This document shows, piece by piece, positions 25,482 to 34,877 of a stretch of 55,309 nucleotides of DNA. Within the stretch, counting starts at the first letter, position 1. Every line of letters starts with the position of its first letter. This stretch comes from Methylophaga sp. OBS4 (GTDB lineage: Bacteria; Pseudomonadota; Gammaproteobacteria; Nitrosococcales; Methylophagaceae). A model generated the notes under the pieces. It did not search any database. It saw nothing but the letters and a program-made list of their open reading frames with translations, and had not been told where the DNA came from. The position numbers and the translations under genes were made by a program. The DNA lies in NCBI RefSeq assembly GCF_026319305.1, contig NZ_JAPDMV010000021.1:1-55309 (forward strand), written 5' to 3'.

Positions 25482-26637
25482 ACAGCGTAAATATAATGCT
25501 CCTGCATTTTCGGCATACAGGCCATCCTTGGCCATAAAGCCGCTTCCGCAAATTATATTGTGTGGCATTATCAATCTTTATACCGTCGCCATATCCGCTG
25601 CACCGCAGTTGCAGATGCATGTCTTCGATCAGCCTGCCGAAACAACAACATCTGCGTCACCATCGACAGCACCCAAACTGCATATGCATATTTTTCAGCC
25701 AAAGGAGCATCAAAACCGGCAGCCAATAGCAGCAACCAGTCCGGTGCTCAGCCATAACATCCCACGCACCCGCAAACAGACTTTGTCTTATACCCGGGCA
25801 GATATCTATTTCAAAACAGGTTATCGCCGGGATGAACTGGACTGGAACATAGCGGGCCCGAACGGTACGCCCAATATCCTTTCCGAACTAAGCTGGGATG
25901 ACCTTGAAATTGCCACTATCAACGCCGGCGCGACATTGTATACCGGCAATAATTGGCTGTTTAACCTCGATCTGGTTTATGGCCGGATTTACAACGGCGA
26001 CAATCAGGATTCCGATTATCTGGGCGACAACCGGACTTTTGAGTTTTCTCGCTCCAATAACGGTGCCGATGAAGGCGATGTATATGATATTTCGGTTTAT
26101 GCCGGTTATCGCTGGCAATGGCTTCAGAATAATATCGCGCGAGGGGAGGTCCGCCCCCTGCTCGGTCTCAGCTATCATGCCCAGAACCTGAAAATCGTCA
26201 ATGGTTTTCAGACCCTTCCTGCATTTGGGCCATTTTCCGGGCTGGACTCCAGCTACGATGCCACCTGGTTCGGGCCATGGCTGGGGCTGGATACCCTGTT
26301 GTCATTCACTGACAAGTTTAATTTAACGGTTGGTGTCGAATACCATTACGCCTTTTACGATGCCACGGCTAACTGGAACCTCAGAACCGATTTTGCCCAC
26401 CCGGAGAGTTTTACCCATGAGGCCGAAGGTTACGGTCTGATCAGTCGCGTCGAGGCACGATATCAACTTGATCCCCGTCTGACGCTGGATATGTCCTTGA
26501 ATTATCAGCACTGGCAGGCGGATCGCAATGGCAAGGACAAGACATTTTTTGCCGATGGCACTAGCGCTGAAATAGAACTCAATGAAGTCAACTGGCGCTC
26601 CTTCGGCGCCAATCTCGGAATCACCTATGCTTTCTAA
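25465..26637 (+). CDS. Outer-membrane beta-barrel protein of unknown function
   Basis: The frame is open from 25210, but its first 85 codons are repeat DNA, so the start at 25465 (MQKRGKQRKYN, 390 residues) is preferred though uncertain. A hydrophobic segment (ending VAISAAP) could be a signal peptide. Two near-repeats, PQLQMHVFDQP and PKLHMHIFQP, follow. From about residue 130 amphipathic strands alternate (YTRADIYFKTGYRRDELDW, WLFNLDLVYGRIY, LTVGVEYHYAFYD) and the protein ends LGITYAF with a terminal Phe, typical of outer-membrane barrels. The layout recalls omptin-size 10-12-strand barrels, but no catalytic residues are identifiable. It sits between the secretin and the glycosyltransferase. 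Confidence 0.7.
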   Translation: MQKRGKQRKYNAPAFSAYRPSLAIKPLPQIILCGIINLYTVAISAAPQLQMHVFDQPAETTTSASPSTAPKLHMHIFQPKEHQNRQPIAATSPVLSHNIPRTRKQTLSYTRADIYFKTGYRRDELDWNIAGPNGTPNILSELSWDDLEIATINAGATLYTGNNWLFNLDLVYGRIYNGDNQDSDYLGDNRTFEFSRSNNGADEGDVYDISVYAGYRWQWLQNNIARGEVRPLLGLSYHAQNLKIVNGFQTLPAFGPFSGLDSSYDATWFGPWLGLDTLLSFTDKFNLTVGVEYHYAFYDATANWNLRTDFAHPESFTHEAEGYGLISRVEARYQLDPRLTLDMSLNYQHWQADRNGKDKTFFADGTSAEIELNEVNWRSFGANLGITYAF

Positions 26638-27994
26638 CCCATTAAAACGCCTGCTGCCGGTTGAATGGGCGCTGGCTACACTATTTCTCGCGGCTTCCAT
26701 TTACTTCCATGCCAACCCCGGCGGCAGCGGCTTTCGCATTCCTGCCAATATCGTGGTCTGGCTGATCGCCAACCTGATCGGTTTTTATAGTTTGTACCGA
26801 CTCACGAAAAAGCCTTATTTTTACCTGCCGCGGTATTATCTTTATATCCTCGCTTTTCCGGCTTTGGCTTTTATCAGCGGTATTTTTGCCGGTGTCGAAA
26901 TTCCCAACCAATGGCTGATGCGAATGCTTTATATCTGGGGCGGTGCACTGTTTCTGTTTGCCCTGTTTCAATATCCGCTGAAACAAGCCCGTATCGATCG
27001 GGTGTTGTTTATTGTGGTGATAGCCGGTTTGCTGCATGCTGCTGTCGGCATCGCACAAATCTTTTTTCTAACCGATATGCCCGGCTGGCTGCCGGTCAAC
27101 AGCTCAGGCATACCAACCGGGCTGTTCCAGCAAATCAACAACCAGGCCAGTTTTCAGGTTACGGTACTGCTTATAGCTTTCTGGCTGATTACCCGCCCGG
27201 CCGTTCGTTACGGCCACTGCTCGCGTTTCATTGTGCTCGCCATTGCGATTGCCTGCAGTGCTTTCGTAATCAGTTATTCCGGTTCACGGGTGGGTGCATT
27301 GGGCTTTATCCTGGCCGCACCGTTATTTTTAGTCAGCCGCTGGCGCTTTATCAGGCAAGACTACTGGCTCTGGCTCACTGTCTTGTGCATCATGTTGCTG
27401 GCGGCTATCAGCGCCAATAGTTTCGAAAACCAGCGTGGTCTGGCTAGCGTTGCCGAAAAAACCGCCGCTATCAATGCCGGTTACTCCAGTACGGCGCGCC
27501 TGGGTATCTATTCCATCACCTTGGAGTTGATCAAGGAGGAGCCGGTTTTCGGGCATGGCATCGGCAGTTTTGTCCGGGTCTGGCAGCATAAAAAACCGGT
27601 TTTTTATGCCGAATACCCTGATGCCACACTGCCCAAAGAACGCGTCTCGCACCCACATAACGAAACTATTTTCTGGCTGGTCGAGGGTGGCATATTGGCA
27701 GGACTCGGATTGCTACTGGTATTTATCGGGGTGTTGAAAAACCTGAAATCGTTGCCGCACAGTCGCCGTTATGCCTATGCCGCGTTGTTGATACCGATAG
27801 CCCTGCATACCCAGGTGGAACTGCCATTTTATATTTCCGCAGTTCACTGGTTTTTGTTTCTGTTACTGCTTTTTGTTGTCATGCAGCCAGGCAGACAGCG
27901 TTTCCGCGTCGGTTTGTCACTTGCCGCCAGTAAGCTGGTGAAATACATCGCAATAATAACTTACCGTACTTTCTACTGCTTTTATCGGCCATAG
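26627..27994 (+). CDS. PglL-type pilin O-oligosaccharyltransferase, N-terminal part (frameshifted)
   Basis: Polytopic protein with about 11-12 membrane segments and the O-antigen ligase (Wzy_C) core: SGIPTGLFQQINNQASFQV, SGSRVGALGFIL, HPHNETIFWLVEGG (the His of the active loop) and LHTQVELPFYIS. These are the PglL/TfpO landmarks; the family transfers lipid-linked glycans to Ser/Thr of pilins. The start MLSNPLKRLL overlaps the barrel gene stop. The frame ends at 27994 in YRTFYCFYRP, a tail unlike the family. The C-terminal domain continues in another frame at 27996-28358, so a +1 shift between about 27950 and 27966 has split the gene. It may be a pseudogene, a sequencing error or a decoding event. 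Confidence 0.85.
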   Translation: MLSNPLKRLLPVEWALATLFLAASIYFHANPGGSGFRIPANIVVWLIANLIGFYSLYRLTKKPYFYLPRYYLYILAFPALAFISGIFAGVEIPNQWLMRMLYIWGGALFLFALFQYPLKQARIDRVLFIVVIAGLLHAAVGIAQIFFLTDMPGWLPVNSSGIPTGLFQQINNQASFQVTVLLIAFWLITRPAVRYGHCSRFIVLAIAIACSAFVISYSGSRVGALGFILAAPLFLVSRWRFIRQDYWLWLTVLCIMLLAAISANSFENQRGLASVAEKTAAINAGYSSTARLGIYSITLELIKEEPVFGHGIGSFVRVWQHKKPVFYAEYPDATLPKERVSHPHNETIFWLVEGGILAGLGLLLVFIGVLKNLKSLPHSRRYAYAALLIPIALHTQVELPFYISAVHWFLFLLLLFVVMQPGRQRFRVGLSLAASKLVKYIAIITYRTFYCFYRP

Positions 27995-27995
27995 C

Positions 27996-28358
27996 ATGGC
28001 CGCCAGTATCGAATTCAGGGACTTTATGCTTGAAAAGAACCAAGATCAGGAAGGTCCTTTTGTTATTGCGATGCAAAACCCCTATTTTAGGCCATTCGCC
28101 ACCCATCTGATGATGGGGCTGCTTTATACCAAAAGTCTGCGTTACGGCATACGCAGCAATATCGAGCTTTTTGCTGACTGGGTGACTGTTGAACTTAAAC
28201 GCAACCCGCACATAGCCTATTATCAGCTAGCAGTTAATGCTCAGCAGGCTTTGGCTGATAGCAAAAAAGCCTGTGACATCGCAAAAGAAGCACAGGCTAT
28301 TTATCCTCTGGACAAGGCGATCAACAAAGCTTTGTCCAAATGCAACGAGCAACAGTGA
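27996..28358 (+). CDS. PglL-type oligosaccharyltransferase, C-terminal part (frameshifted)
   Basis: 120 residues (MAASIEFRDFMLEKNQDQEG...) forming the soluble helical C-terminal domain that follows the Wzy_C core in PglL enzymes, with TPR-like ADWVTVELKRNPHIAYYQLAV and ALADSKKACDIAKEAQAIYP. This frame is open back to 27960 and reads LTVLSTAFIGHS before the ATG. That would complete a last membrane helix after KLVKYIAIIT of the upstream frame. Independent translation from the ATG at 27996 is possible but lacks a clear ribosome site. Confidence 0.7.
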   Translation: MAASIEFRDFMLEKNQDQEGPFVIAMQNPYFRPFATHLMMGLLYTKSLRYGIRSNIELFADWVTVELKRNPHIAYYQLAVNAQQALADSKKACDIAKEAQAIYPLDKAINKALSKCNEQQ

Positions 28359-28378
28359 CGAAGGTTTTTCCCGCTGCT

Positions 28379-28404
28379 GGTTCCCGCGAAGGAGCGCGGG
28401 AACC
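28379..28404. repeat. Inverted repeat after the pilin glycosylation gene
   Basis: GGTTCCCGCG-AAGGAG-CGCGGGAACC, a perfect ten-base stem followed by TAAAAATATT. It could act as the plus-strand terminator of the filament operon or be another repeat of the GTTCCCGC type. The rest of 28359-28584 shows no gene. Confidence 0.65.
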
Positions 28405-28584
28405 TAAAAATATTAGCTAATAAATTCGCATCTACGGCCGCCATGGGAATCCGGTGCCATCATTCGCTTTGAAATACATCATTATCTGGAGAGAACATAC
28501 AAGGAGCGGCTTTACGGCTTTAGCCGCGAATATTTCCAGGATTAAGGCGTGACATGCCTGCAAAGGCCCTTTTTCAAGTGCTAA

Positions 28585-28914
28585 TCAAAACATACCCAGC
28601 TGTAACTGGGCCGCTTCACTCATCATGTCTTTAGTCCACTGCGGATCCCAAACCAGTTCTACATGGGCACTTTTAACCCCTTCCACAGACATAACACGGG
28701 ATTCAACATCGCCCGGAAAAGATTGTGCTACAGGGCAGCCTGGCGCGGTCAGCGTCATATCAATGCTGACGTTGCCTGAGTTACTCACATCAATGTTATA
28801 AATCAAACCCAGTTCGTAAATATTAACCGGAATTTCAGGATCGTAAATGGTTTTCAGCACTTCAATCACGTCTTGTTTCAGTTGTTCCGGACTGGTTTTC
28901 AATTGATCGTTCAT
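28585..28914 (-). CDS. sufT: SUF assembly protein SufT (MIP18/DUF59 family)
   Basis: 109-residue MIP18-family protein assisting iron-sulfur cluster maturation. It shows the family core TIYDPEIPVNIYELGLIYNI, with the conserved DPE and ELGL, and the cysteine segment LTAPGCPVAQ. The C-terminus VELVWDPQWTKDMMSEAAQLQLGMF is typical of SufT/PaaD-like proteins in SUF operons. It is the last gene of sufRBCDSUT, seven bases after sufU. Confidence 0.92.
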   Translation of the reverse strand: MNDQLKTSPEQLKQDVIEVLKTIYDPEIPVNIYELGLIYNIDVSNSGNVSIDMTLTAPGCPVAQSFPGDVESRVMSVEGVKSAHVELVWDPQWTKDMMSEAAQLQLGMF

Positions 28915-28921
28915 TTCTGCC

Positions 28922-29368
28922 CTACTCTGTTGTTACTGAAATATCATGGTCACTATCAACGGCAGCATGGACTGTATGCCATGACAGCGTGGCGCATTTA
29001 ACACGTGCCGGGAACTCCTTTACGCCACGTAACACTTCCAGCTTGCCGGAAAGTTGCCCATCTTCGGCTTCCCCCGTTAAGGCTTTGTGTACCTGCTCAT
29101 AGAGAAGCTCGGCTTCTTCCATGGTTTTCCCCTTTAATATTTCCGTCATCAATGATGCCGATGCCACTGAAATCGCACAGCCGCTGCCCTGAAAACTAAC
29201 ATCTTCGATGACATCATCATTCAGTTTTACATACACCACCAAAGCGTCGCCGCAAAGCGGGTTGTTGCCATGCGCCATATGATTGGCATCGGTAATTTCA
29301 CGGAAATTACGCGGATTTTTTTTATGATCCATAATCACTTCTTGATACAGATCTCTCAACTCATTCAT
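28922..29368 (-). CDS. sufU: SufU-type zinc-dependent sulfur acceptor/scaffold protein
   Basis: 148-residue IscU-fold protein. Three conserved cysteines lie in NPLCGDAL, GSGCAIS and RVKCATLSWH. The insertion KALTGEAEDGQL... before the third Cys distinguishes SufU from IscU. SufU accepts persulfide from SufS through its zinc site. It overlaps the sufS stop by one base. Confidence 0.93.
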   Translation of the reverse strand: MNELRDLYQEVIMDHKKNPRNFREITDANHMAHGNNPLCGDALVVYVKLNDDVIEDVSFQGSGCAISVASASLMTEILKGKTMEEAELLYEQVHKALTGEAEDGQLSGKLEVLRGVKEFPARVKCATLSWHTVHAAVDSDHDISVTTE

Positions 29369-30627
29369 CAGGCAAACAACTCCTGTGTTTTCTTGATGGC
29401 ATTCACCAAGGCATCTACTTCCTGCTCTGTGTTATAGAACGCAAACGACGCTCTGGCAGTAGCAGGAATGCCATAAAACTGCATCACCGGTTGTGCGCAG
29501 TGATGACCGGCACGGATAGCAACGCCTAACTGGTCGAAGATGGTGCCGATATCATGTGGGTGCACATCTTCGATCATAAATGACAAAACACTGGCTTTTT
29601 GCTTGGCTGTACCGATAATGCGGACACCGTCGATCGCTTCCAGTTTGGCGGTAGCGGATTCAAGCAGGCTGTGTTCGTAAGCGGCCAGATTATCAATGCC
29701 TACTCCCTGCATATAATCAATCGCGGCACCCAAACCAATTGCACCGGCAATATGGGGGGTACCGGCTTCAAATTTATACGGCAAGGTGTTGTACTGCGTA
29801 TGCTCAAAACTCACCGACAGAATCATGTCGCCCCCACCCTGCCAGGGCGGCATGACTTCCAGCAAAGCCTGTTTACCGTACAAGGCACCGATACCGGTGG
29901 GTGCAAACATTTTATGACCGGAAAAGACATAAAAATCACAAGCCAGATCCTGCACATCTACTTTTAGATGCGGTACAGCCTGTGCACCATCGACCAACAC
30001 CGGGATGGATTTGGTATGAGCTTTGGCGATTATATCTTTCACTGGGTTAATGGTACCCAGCGCATTGGAAACATGACCGATTGCCAGAATTTTAGTGCGT
30101 TCGGTGAGCAAATCATCCAGACCGGATAAATCCAGTTCCCCTGATTCGGTCATCGGAATCACTTTCAAGCTGGCACCAGTCTGGTCACAGACCATCTGCC
30201 ACGGCACGATATTAGCGTGATGTTCAATATGACTGATCAACACCTCATCGCCGGGGTGTAACTGCGGACGAACAAAACTCTGTGCAACAAGGTTAATAGC
30301 TTCAGTCGCACCGCGGACAAAGATAATTTCTTTATCAGAAGAGGCGTTCACAAAAGCACGTACTTTATTGCGTGCGGCTTCATAGGCATCAGTCGCCCGT
30401 TGACTCAGCCGATGCACACCGCGATGTACATTGGCATTGTCATAACGATAATAGTCGCTCACCGCTTCAATCACCTGAACCGGCTTCTGGCTGCTCGCGG
30501 CATTATCCAGATAAGCCAGCGGATGACCGTTGACCTCCTGATTCAAAATCGGAAAATCACGGCGAATCGCTTCTATATTGAAAGGGGACAGCGTTTCAGC
30601 CAACGCTTGTCTTTCTGGTTGAGTCAT
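29368..30627 (-). CDS. sufS: Cysteine desulfurase SufS
   Basis: PLP enzyme (group II cysteine desulfurase, 419 residues) releasing sulfur from cysteine for SUF cluster assembly. Visible are the PLP lysine in [11 protein letters not shown] (about residue 238), the catalytic-loop cysteine in [11 protein letters not shown] (about 376), and DGAQAVPH for cofactor binding. The start gives [17 protein letters not shown]. It lies three bases after sufD. Confidence 0.96.
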   Translation of the reverse strand: MTQPERQALAETLSPFNIEAIRRDFPILNQEVNGHPLAYLDNAASSQKPVQVIEAVSDYYRYDNANVHRGVHRLSQRATDAYEAARNKVRAFVNASSDKEIIFVRGATEAINLVAQSFVRPQLHPGDEVLISHIEHHANIVPWQMVCDQTGASLKVIPMTESGELDLSGLDDLLTERTKILAIGHVSNALGTINPVKDIIAKAHTKSIPVLVDGAQAVPHLKVDVQDLACDFYVFSGHKMFAPTGIGALYGKQALLEVMPPWQGGGDMILSVSFEHTQYNTLPYKFEAGTPHIAGAIGLGAAIDYMQGVGIDNLAAYEHSLLESATAKLEAIDGVRIIGTAKQKASVLSFMIEDVHPHDIGTIFDQLGVAIRAGHHCAQPVMQFYGIPATARASFAFYNTEQEVDALVNAIKKTQELFA

Positions 30628-30630
30628 AGA

Positions 30631-31932
30631 TTAAACACCTCTCGGCAATCGCTGTTCTATCACGTTAGACATTGCCTGACGGATAGGTTCTGACGGAATA
30701 CGTTGCAACACTTCTACAGCAAAGGCATAGGTCAGCAAACTACGAGCACTGACCTCATCCAGACCACGGGCACGCAGGAAAAACAGTTGTTGCTCATCAA
30801 TCTGTCCCACCGTGCTGCCGTGACCGCATTTCACGTCATCAGCATAAATTTCCATTTCCGGTTTACTGTCAATTTCGCAGCTGCGTGATAACAGCAGATT
30901 CCGGTTGCTCTGGTTGGCATCTGTTTTCTGTGCATCTTGGTGCACAATAACTTTGCCGTTAAACACCGCATGGCTGTTGCCATCCAGCACACCTTTGTAA
31001 ACTTCTTCACTGGTGGTATGCGGAACGGCATGATCAATACGCGTGTGGTTATCAATATGTTGATCACCATCAACCAGATACATGCCATCCATCGTCACAT
31101 GAGCCTGTTCCCCCAGAAGCTGGCTGTGAATATCATTACGAGCCAGCTTGCCCCCCAGGGAAATATTATTGGTGTTCCATACACTGCCGGCAGCCTGTTT
31201 CGCTGCCAAGGTAGCAATATGGTACTGAAGCAAAGACTCCTGCTGCAGCTTGAAATGGTGCAATGTGGCCTGCTCTGCCAGTTTGACTTCAGTAACCACA
31301 TCGGTGAAGCCAATCGTGTCTGTCAGCCCCACATAATGTTCAATGACCGTCGCTTCACTGTCTGCATCCATTTGAACGACATGGCGCAAATGGGTTGCCA
31401 GCTTGTCTGTGCCGCCACTGTTTATCACCAGAATTTCAACCGGCTTAACAATCCGGCTGTTCGCCGCAACATGCACATAAGCCCCTTCCTGCATCAACAT
31501 GGTGTTAAGTGCATTCAGTCCGGGTTTATCAATATCAATCTGCTGTCCCAGCACATTTTGCAGTTCCGGCAATGTTTGTGACAGTGGCGCGATGGCCAGG
31601 CCGGCTTCCAGATCAGTTAACTCGGATAATTCGGCATTGAACCGACCATCCACAATCACGATACGGTAAGCATGTTCCAGTAAGGCAAACTGGGCACAGC
31701 GGGCAGTATCGATAGCAGCAGCCTTAGCCTCGTGGGTGAACCCTTCCTGAGTGAGTTGCCACAGAGAAGTGTATTTCCAGTCTTCTTGTTTCTTGGCAGG
31801 CAGGCCGTGACGTTCAAACTGACCACGCGCCTGTTCACGCAACTGTGTTAACCAGTTGAGTTCATGGCCCGGCAAGGTGCTGCTGACAGCTACCTCACTG
31901 AACGGCGTTGTGATTTCAGTTAATTGTTTCAT
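30631..31932 (-). CDS. sufD: SUF complex protein SufD
   Basis: 433-residue beta-helix partner of SufB in the SufBC2D scaffold; required for iron entry. The C-terminal core shows [25 protein letters not shown] and the preceding repeats [16 protein letters not shown]. The N-terminal helical region includes [15 protein letters not shown]. The ATG overlaps sufC by four bases. Confidence 0.95.
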   Translation of the reverse strand: MKQLTEITTPFSEVAVSSTLPGHELNWLTQLREQARGQFERHGLPAKKQEDWKYTSLWQLTQEGFTHEAKAAAIDTARCAQFALLEHAYRIVIVDGRFNAELSELTDLEAGLAIAPLSQTLPELQNVLGQQIDIDKPGLNALNTMLMQEGAYVHVAANSRIVKPVEILVINSGGTDKLATHLRHVVQMDADSEATVIEHYVGLTDTIGFTDVVTEVKLAEQATLHHFKLQQESLLQYHIATLAAKQAAGSVWNTNNISLGGKLARNDIHSQLLGEQAHVTMDGMYLVDGDQHIDNHTRIDHAVPHTTSEEVYKGVLDGNSHAVFNGKVIVHQDAQKTDANQSNRNLLLSRSCEIDSKPEMEIYADDVKCGHGSTVGQIDEQQLFFLRARGLDEVSARSLLTYAFAVEVLQRIPSEPIRQAMSNVIEQRLPRGV

Positions 31933-32690
31933 GCTGTCTGACCTTCCGGCGCTTCGTGTATCCAGCTGTAACCGGATTTTTCCAGTTCTTTCGCTAATTC
32001 TTTATCACCGGATTTAACGATACGGCCTTCCGACAAGACATGTACATAATCGGGCACGATATGATCCAGCAAACGCTGATAGTGGGTAATCATCACTATC
32101 GAACGGTCGGCAGCACGCAGGCCGTTGACACCGTCGGCAACCACGCGCAACGCATCAATATCCAGACCCGAATCGGTTTCATCCATAATCGCCAAAGCCG
32201 GTTCCAGAATGGCCATTTGTAAAATCTCGTTGCGTTTTTTCTCGCCACCAGAGAAACCTTCGTTGACGTTACGTTGCAGAAACTGTTCGTCCATTTTGAC
32301 CAGTTTCATTTTGTCGCGAACCAGCGTCAGAAAGTCGATAGCATCCACTTCTTCCAGCCCCTGATATTTACGCACCGCGTTCAGCGCCGCTTTTAACAGA
32401 TAGATATTGCTGACGCCGGGAATTTCAACCGGATACTGGAAAGCCAGAAATACGCCACGTTGTGCACGTTCTTCCGGTTCCAGTTCCAGCAGATTCTCAC
32501 CTTTGTAGAACACTTCCCCCTGAGTGACTTCATAACCGTCACGACCAGCCAGCACGTTGGACAAAGTACTTTTTCCAGCGCCGTTAGGACCCATAATCGC
32601 GTGGACTTCTCCGGGATTAACCGTCATGTTGATACCGCGAAGAATTTCTTTGCCATCAACACTGGCATGTAGGTTTTTAATTTCTAACAT
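31929..32690 (-). CDS. sufC: SUF ATPase SufC
   Basis: 253-residue ABC-type ATPase of the SufBC2D scaffold. Walker [10 protein letters not shown], signature [15 protein letters not shown]-type block (FSGGEKKR), Walker [14 protein letters not shown] and H-loop MITHYQR are all present. The ATG at 32690 ([11 protein letters not shown]) is chosen over a GTG two codons upstream, because it gives the conserved N-terminus. 61 bases separate it from sufB. Confidence 0.96.
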   Translation of the reverse strand: MLEIKNLHASVDGKEILRGINMTVNPGEVHAIMGPNGAGKSTLSNVLAGRDGYEVTQGEVFYKGENLLELEPEERAQRGVFLAFQYPVEIPGVSNIYLLKAALNAVRKYQGLEEVDAIDFLTLVRDKMKLVKMDEQFLQRNVNEGFSGGEKKRNEILQMAILEPALAIMDETDSGLDIDALRVVADGVNGLRAADRSIVMITHYQRLLDHIVPDYVHVLSEGRIVKSGDKELAKELEKSGYSWIHEAPEGQTA

Positions 32691-32751
32691 CTTCACTCTC
32701 TAAATTTCTGAATAATCTTTAAATACGCTCGAGTAAACAGGCGACCAGGGC

Positions 32752-34200
32752 TTAACCCACAGAACCTTCGAGCGATAAACCAAGTAGATTTTGTGCTTCA
32801 ACGGCAAATTCCATCGGCAGCTCACGAATAACCTGCTTACAGAAACCGTTGACGATCATTGATACCGCATCCTCGGCATCCAGACCGCGTTGTTTACAAT
32901 AAAACAACTGGTCTTCACTGATCTTGGAGGTTGAGGCCTCATGTTCGACTTTGGCTGTCGGGTTTTTCACTTCAATGTACGGGAAGGTATGCGCACCACA
33001 GGTGTCCCCCATCAACAGAGAGTCACATTCTGTGTAGTTACGCGCATTCTCAGCCGTCGGTGCAATCCGTACCAGGCCACGGTAGGCATTTTGTGAATAT
33101 CCGGCTGAAATACCTTTGGAAATAATGGTGGAACTGGTGTTTTTACCCAGATGAATCATCTTAGTACCGGTATCAGCCTGTTGCCTGTTATTGGTTACCG
33201 CGACTGAGTAAAACTCACCTGTTGAGTTATCTCCCTGTAACACCACACTCGGATATTTCCAAGTGATGGCTGAGCCGGTTTCAACCTGGGTCCAGGATAC
33301 TTTCGAGCTTTCCCCCCGGCAGGCGGCACGTTTGGTCACAAAGTTATAAATACCACCTTTACCGTTTTCATCACCGGGATACCAGTTCTGCACGGTAGAG
33401 TATTTAATTTCGGCCCTATCCATCGCAACCAGCTCAACAACCGCCGCGTGCAACTGATTTTCATCACGCATCGGCGCCGTACAGCCTTCCAGGTAGCTGA
33501 CGTAGGAATCATCATCGGCAATAATCAGGGTTCTTTCAAACTGACCTGTGTTAGCGGCATTGATCCGGAAATAGGTCGATAATTCCATCGGACAACGCAC
33601 GCCTTTGGGGATGTATATAAAGGAGCCGTCACTGAACACCGCAGAGTTCAATGTCGCGTAAAAGTTATCTTTATAAGGCACCACACTACCCAGATATTTT
33701 TTCACCAATTCCGGGTGTTCTTGTACCGCTTGCGAAATCGGCATGAAGATAATGCCTTCTTCAGCCAGTTTATTCTGGAAGGTGCTCGCTACCGAAACAC
33801 TGTCGAACACCGCATCTACGGCCACACCGGCAAGACGCGCGCGCTCATCCAGTGGCACACCCAATTTTTCATAGGTACGCAACAATTCCGGATCAACTTC
33901 ATCCAGGCTTTTAGGTCCACCCTCTTTTTTCTTAGGGGCAGAGTAATAACTGATGTCCTGATAGTTGATTGCCGGATAATACACATGAGCCCACTCCGGC
34001 GTTTCCATGGTCAGCCAGTGACGGAATGCTTTCAAACGCCATTCCAGCATGAACTCAGGCTCACCTTTTATACGGGATATCTCGCGTACCGTATCTTCGG
34101 TAAGGCCAGGCGGCAGGCTATCGGACTCAATATCAGTAATAAAGCCGGCTTTATATTCTTTCTGCGTAATTGATTCAAGTTGTTGACTTTGATCAGTCAT
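32752..34200 (-). CDS. sufB: SUF complex scaffold protein SufB
   Basis: 482-residue core scaffold on which SUF clusters form. Landmarks include [13 protein letters not shown] near the N-terminus, the central beta-helix ([31 protein letters not shown]) and the C-terminal [15 protein letters not shown]. The start at 34200 overlaps the regulator's stop by eight bases and has GGTGAG close upstream; an ATG four codons earlier is possible. Confidence 0.96.
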   Translation of the reverse strand: MTDQSQQLESITQKEYKAGFITDIESDSLPPGLTEDTVREISRIKGEPEFMLEWRLKAFRHWLTMETPEWAHVYYPAINYQDISYYSAPKKKEGGPKSLDEVDPELLRTYEKLGVPLDERARLAGVAVDAVFDSVSVASTFQNKLAEEGIIFMPISQAVQEHPELVKKYLGSVVPYKDNFYATLNSAVFSDGSFIYIPKGVRCPMELSTYFRINAANTGQFERTLIIADDDSYVSYLEGCTAPMRDENQLHAAVVELVAMDRAEIKYSTVQNWYPGDENGKGGIYNFVTKRAACRGESSKVSWTQVETGSAITWKYPSVVLQGDNSTGEFYSVAVTNNRQQADTGTKMIHLGKNTSSTIISKGISAGYSQNAYRGLVRIAPTAENARNYTECDSLLMGDTCGAHTFPYIEVKNPTAKVEHEASTSKISEDQLFYCKQRGLDAEDAVSMIVNGFCKQVIRELPMEFAVEAQNLLGLSLEGSVG

Positions 34201-34687
34201 GGAACTCACCATCCTGTATTGTTGCTACACTCATCTTGCTTGCCGATGAGTAAAATTGAATTGGGCTCAAGCCCGATGTATTTTGTGGCGCCAGCAGCAT
34301 ATTGGATAATTTCACTTCATCCAGCGCGTGAAAAACGGCATCGTTAATACGTGTCCAGTTGGTCTGCACCGCACAATGCGTCTCCTGATCACAGTGACTT
34401 TCATCACTGACACACTCAGTGAGCGAAATAGGGCCTTCAATGGCCGTAATGATTTCCGCCACTGAAATCTGTTCAGGTGGGCGATTCAGGCTGTAACCGC
34501 CGGTCACGCCCCTCTCAGAATCCAGCAAGCCACTGTGTGACAGCGATTTCAGTACCTTACGCACCGTCGGCAACGGCACTTTAACGGCTTCTGCAATCGC
34601 ATGAGCACTATGCTGCATCTCACGATGAGTTGCTAAATAGCTCATTAGCACAATGCCATAGTCTGTTAATTTTCCCATGCGAAGCAT
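34193..34687 (-). CDS. Rrf2-family SUF operon regulator
   Basis: 164-residue iron-sulfur regulator heading the suf operon. An N-terminal winged helix ([42 protein letters not shown]) is followed by the cluster-binding cysteines [16 protein letters not shown] (C91, C98 and C104 by count). It matches the gammaproteobacterial SUF-type Rrf2 regulators rather than IscR proper. A strong AGGAGG precedes the start. The dyad in its promoter suggests autorepression when a cluster is bound. Confidence 0.92.
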   Translation of the reverse strand: MLRMGKLTDYGIVLMSYLATHREMQHSAHAIAEAVKVPLPTVRKVLKSLSHSGLLDSERGVTGGYSLNRPPEQISVAEIITAIEGPISLTECVSDESHCDQETHCAVQTNWTRINDAVFHALDEVKLSNMLLAPQNTSGLSPIQFYSSASKMSVATIQDGEFHD

Positions 34688-34703
34688 AGCTGGATCCTCC
34701 TAA

Positions 34704-34740
34704 TTGGTACTATTATAGTATCAATTAAACCAATAACCAA
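34704..34740 (-). promoter_or_regulatory. suf operon promoter with overlapping dyad operator
   Basis: On the minus strand -35 TTGGTT (34735-34740), a 17-base spacer and -10 TATAAT (34712-34717) form a near-ideal promoter. The -10 is embedded in a dyad at 34704-34724 with half-sites TTGGTACTAT and ATAGTATCAA. This is the expected position for the Rrf2-type repressor encoded by the first gene. Confidence 0.75.
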
Positions 34741-34877
34741 GTGTTTCGCTCAGTTATTGTGAATAGAGCGCGTGAAAACTGCTGCGATTTCGCGTATGGT
34801 GGAGAACTTTAAAACTGACAATTCTACTAAATTTAGCGAAACATCTTACGTATTTAATCAACTTTGAGAGCACATTA

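Noticed and set aside
14005-28358. Genomic island or prophage
   Set aside because: No integrase, transposase, phage genes or attachment repeats were seen at its edges; base composition looks like the neighbours by eye.
28379-28404. CRISPR-type repeat
   Set aside because: A single inverted repeat with no regular spacing or further copies nearby; it fits a terminator or intergenic repeat.
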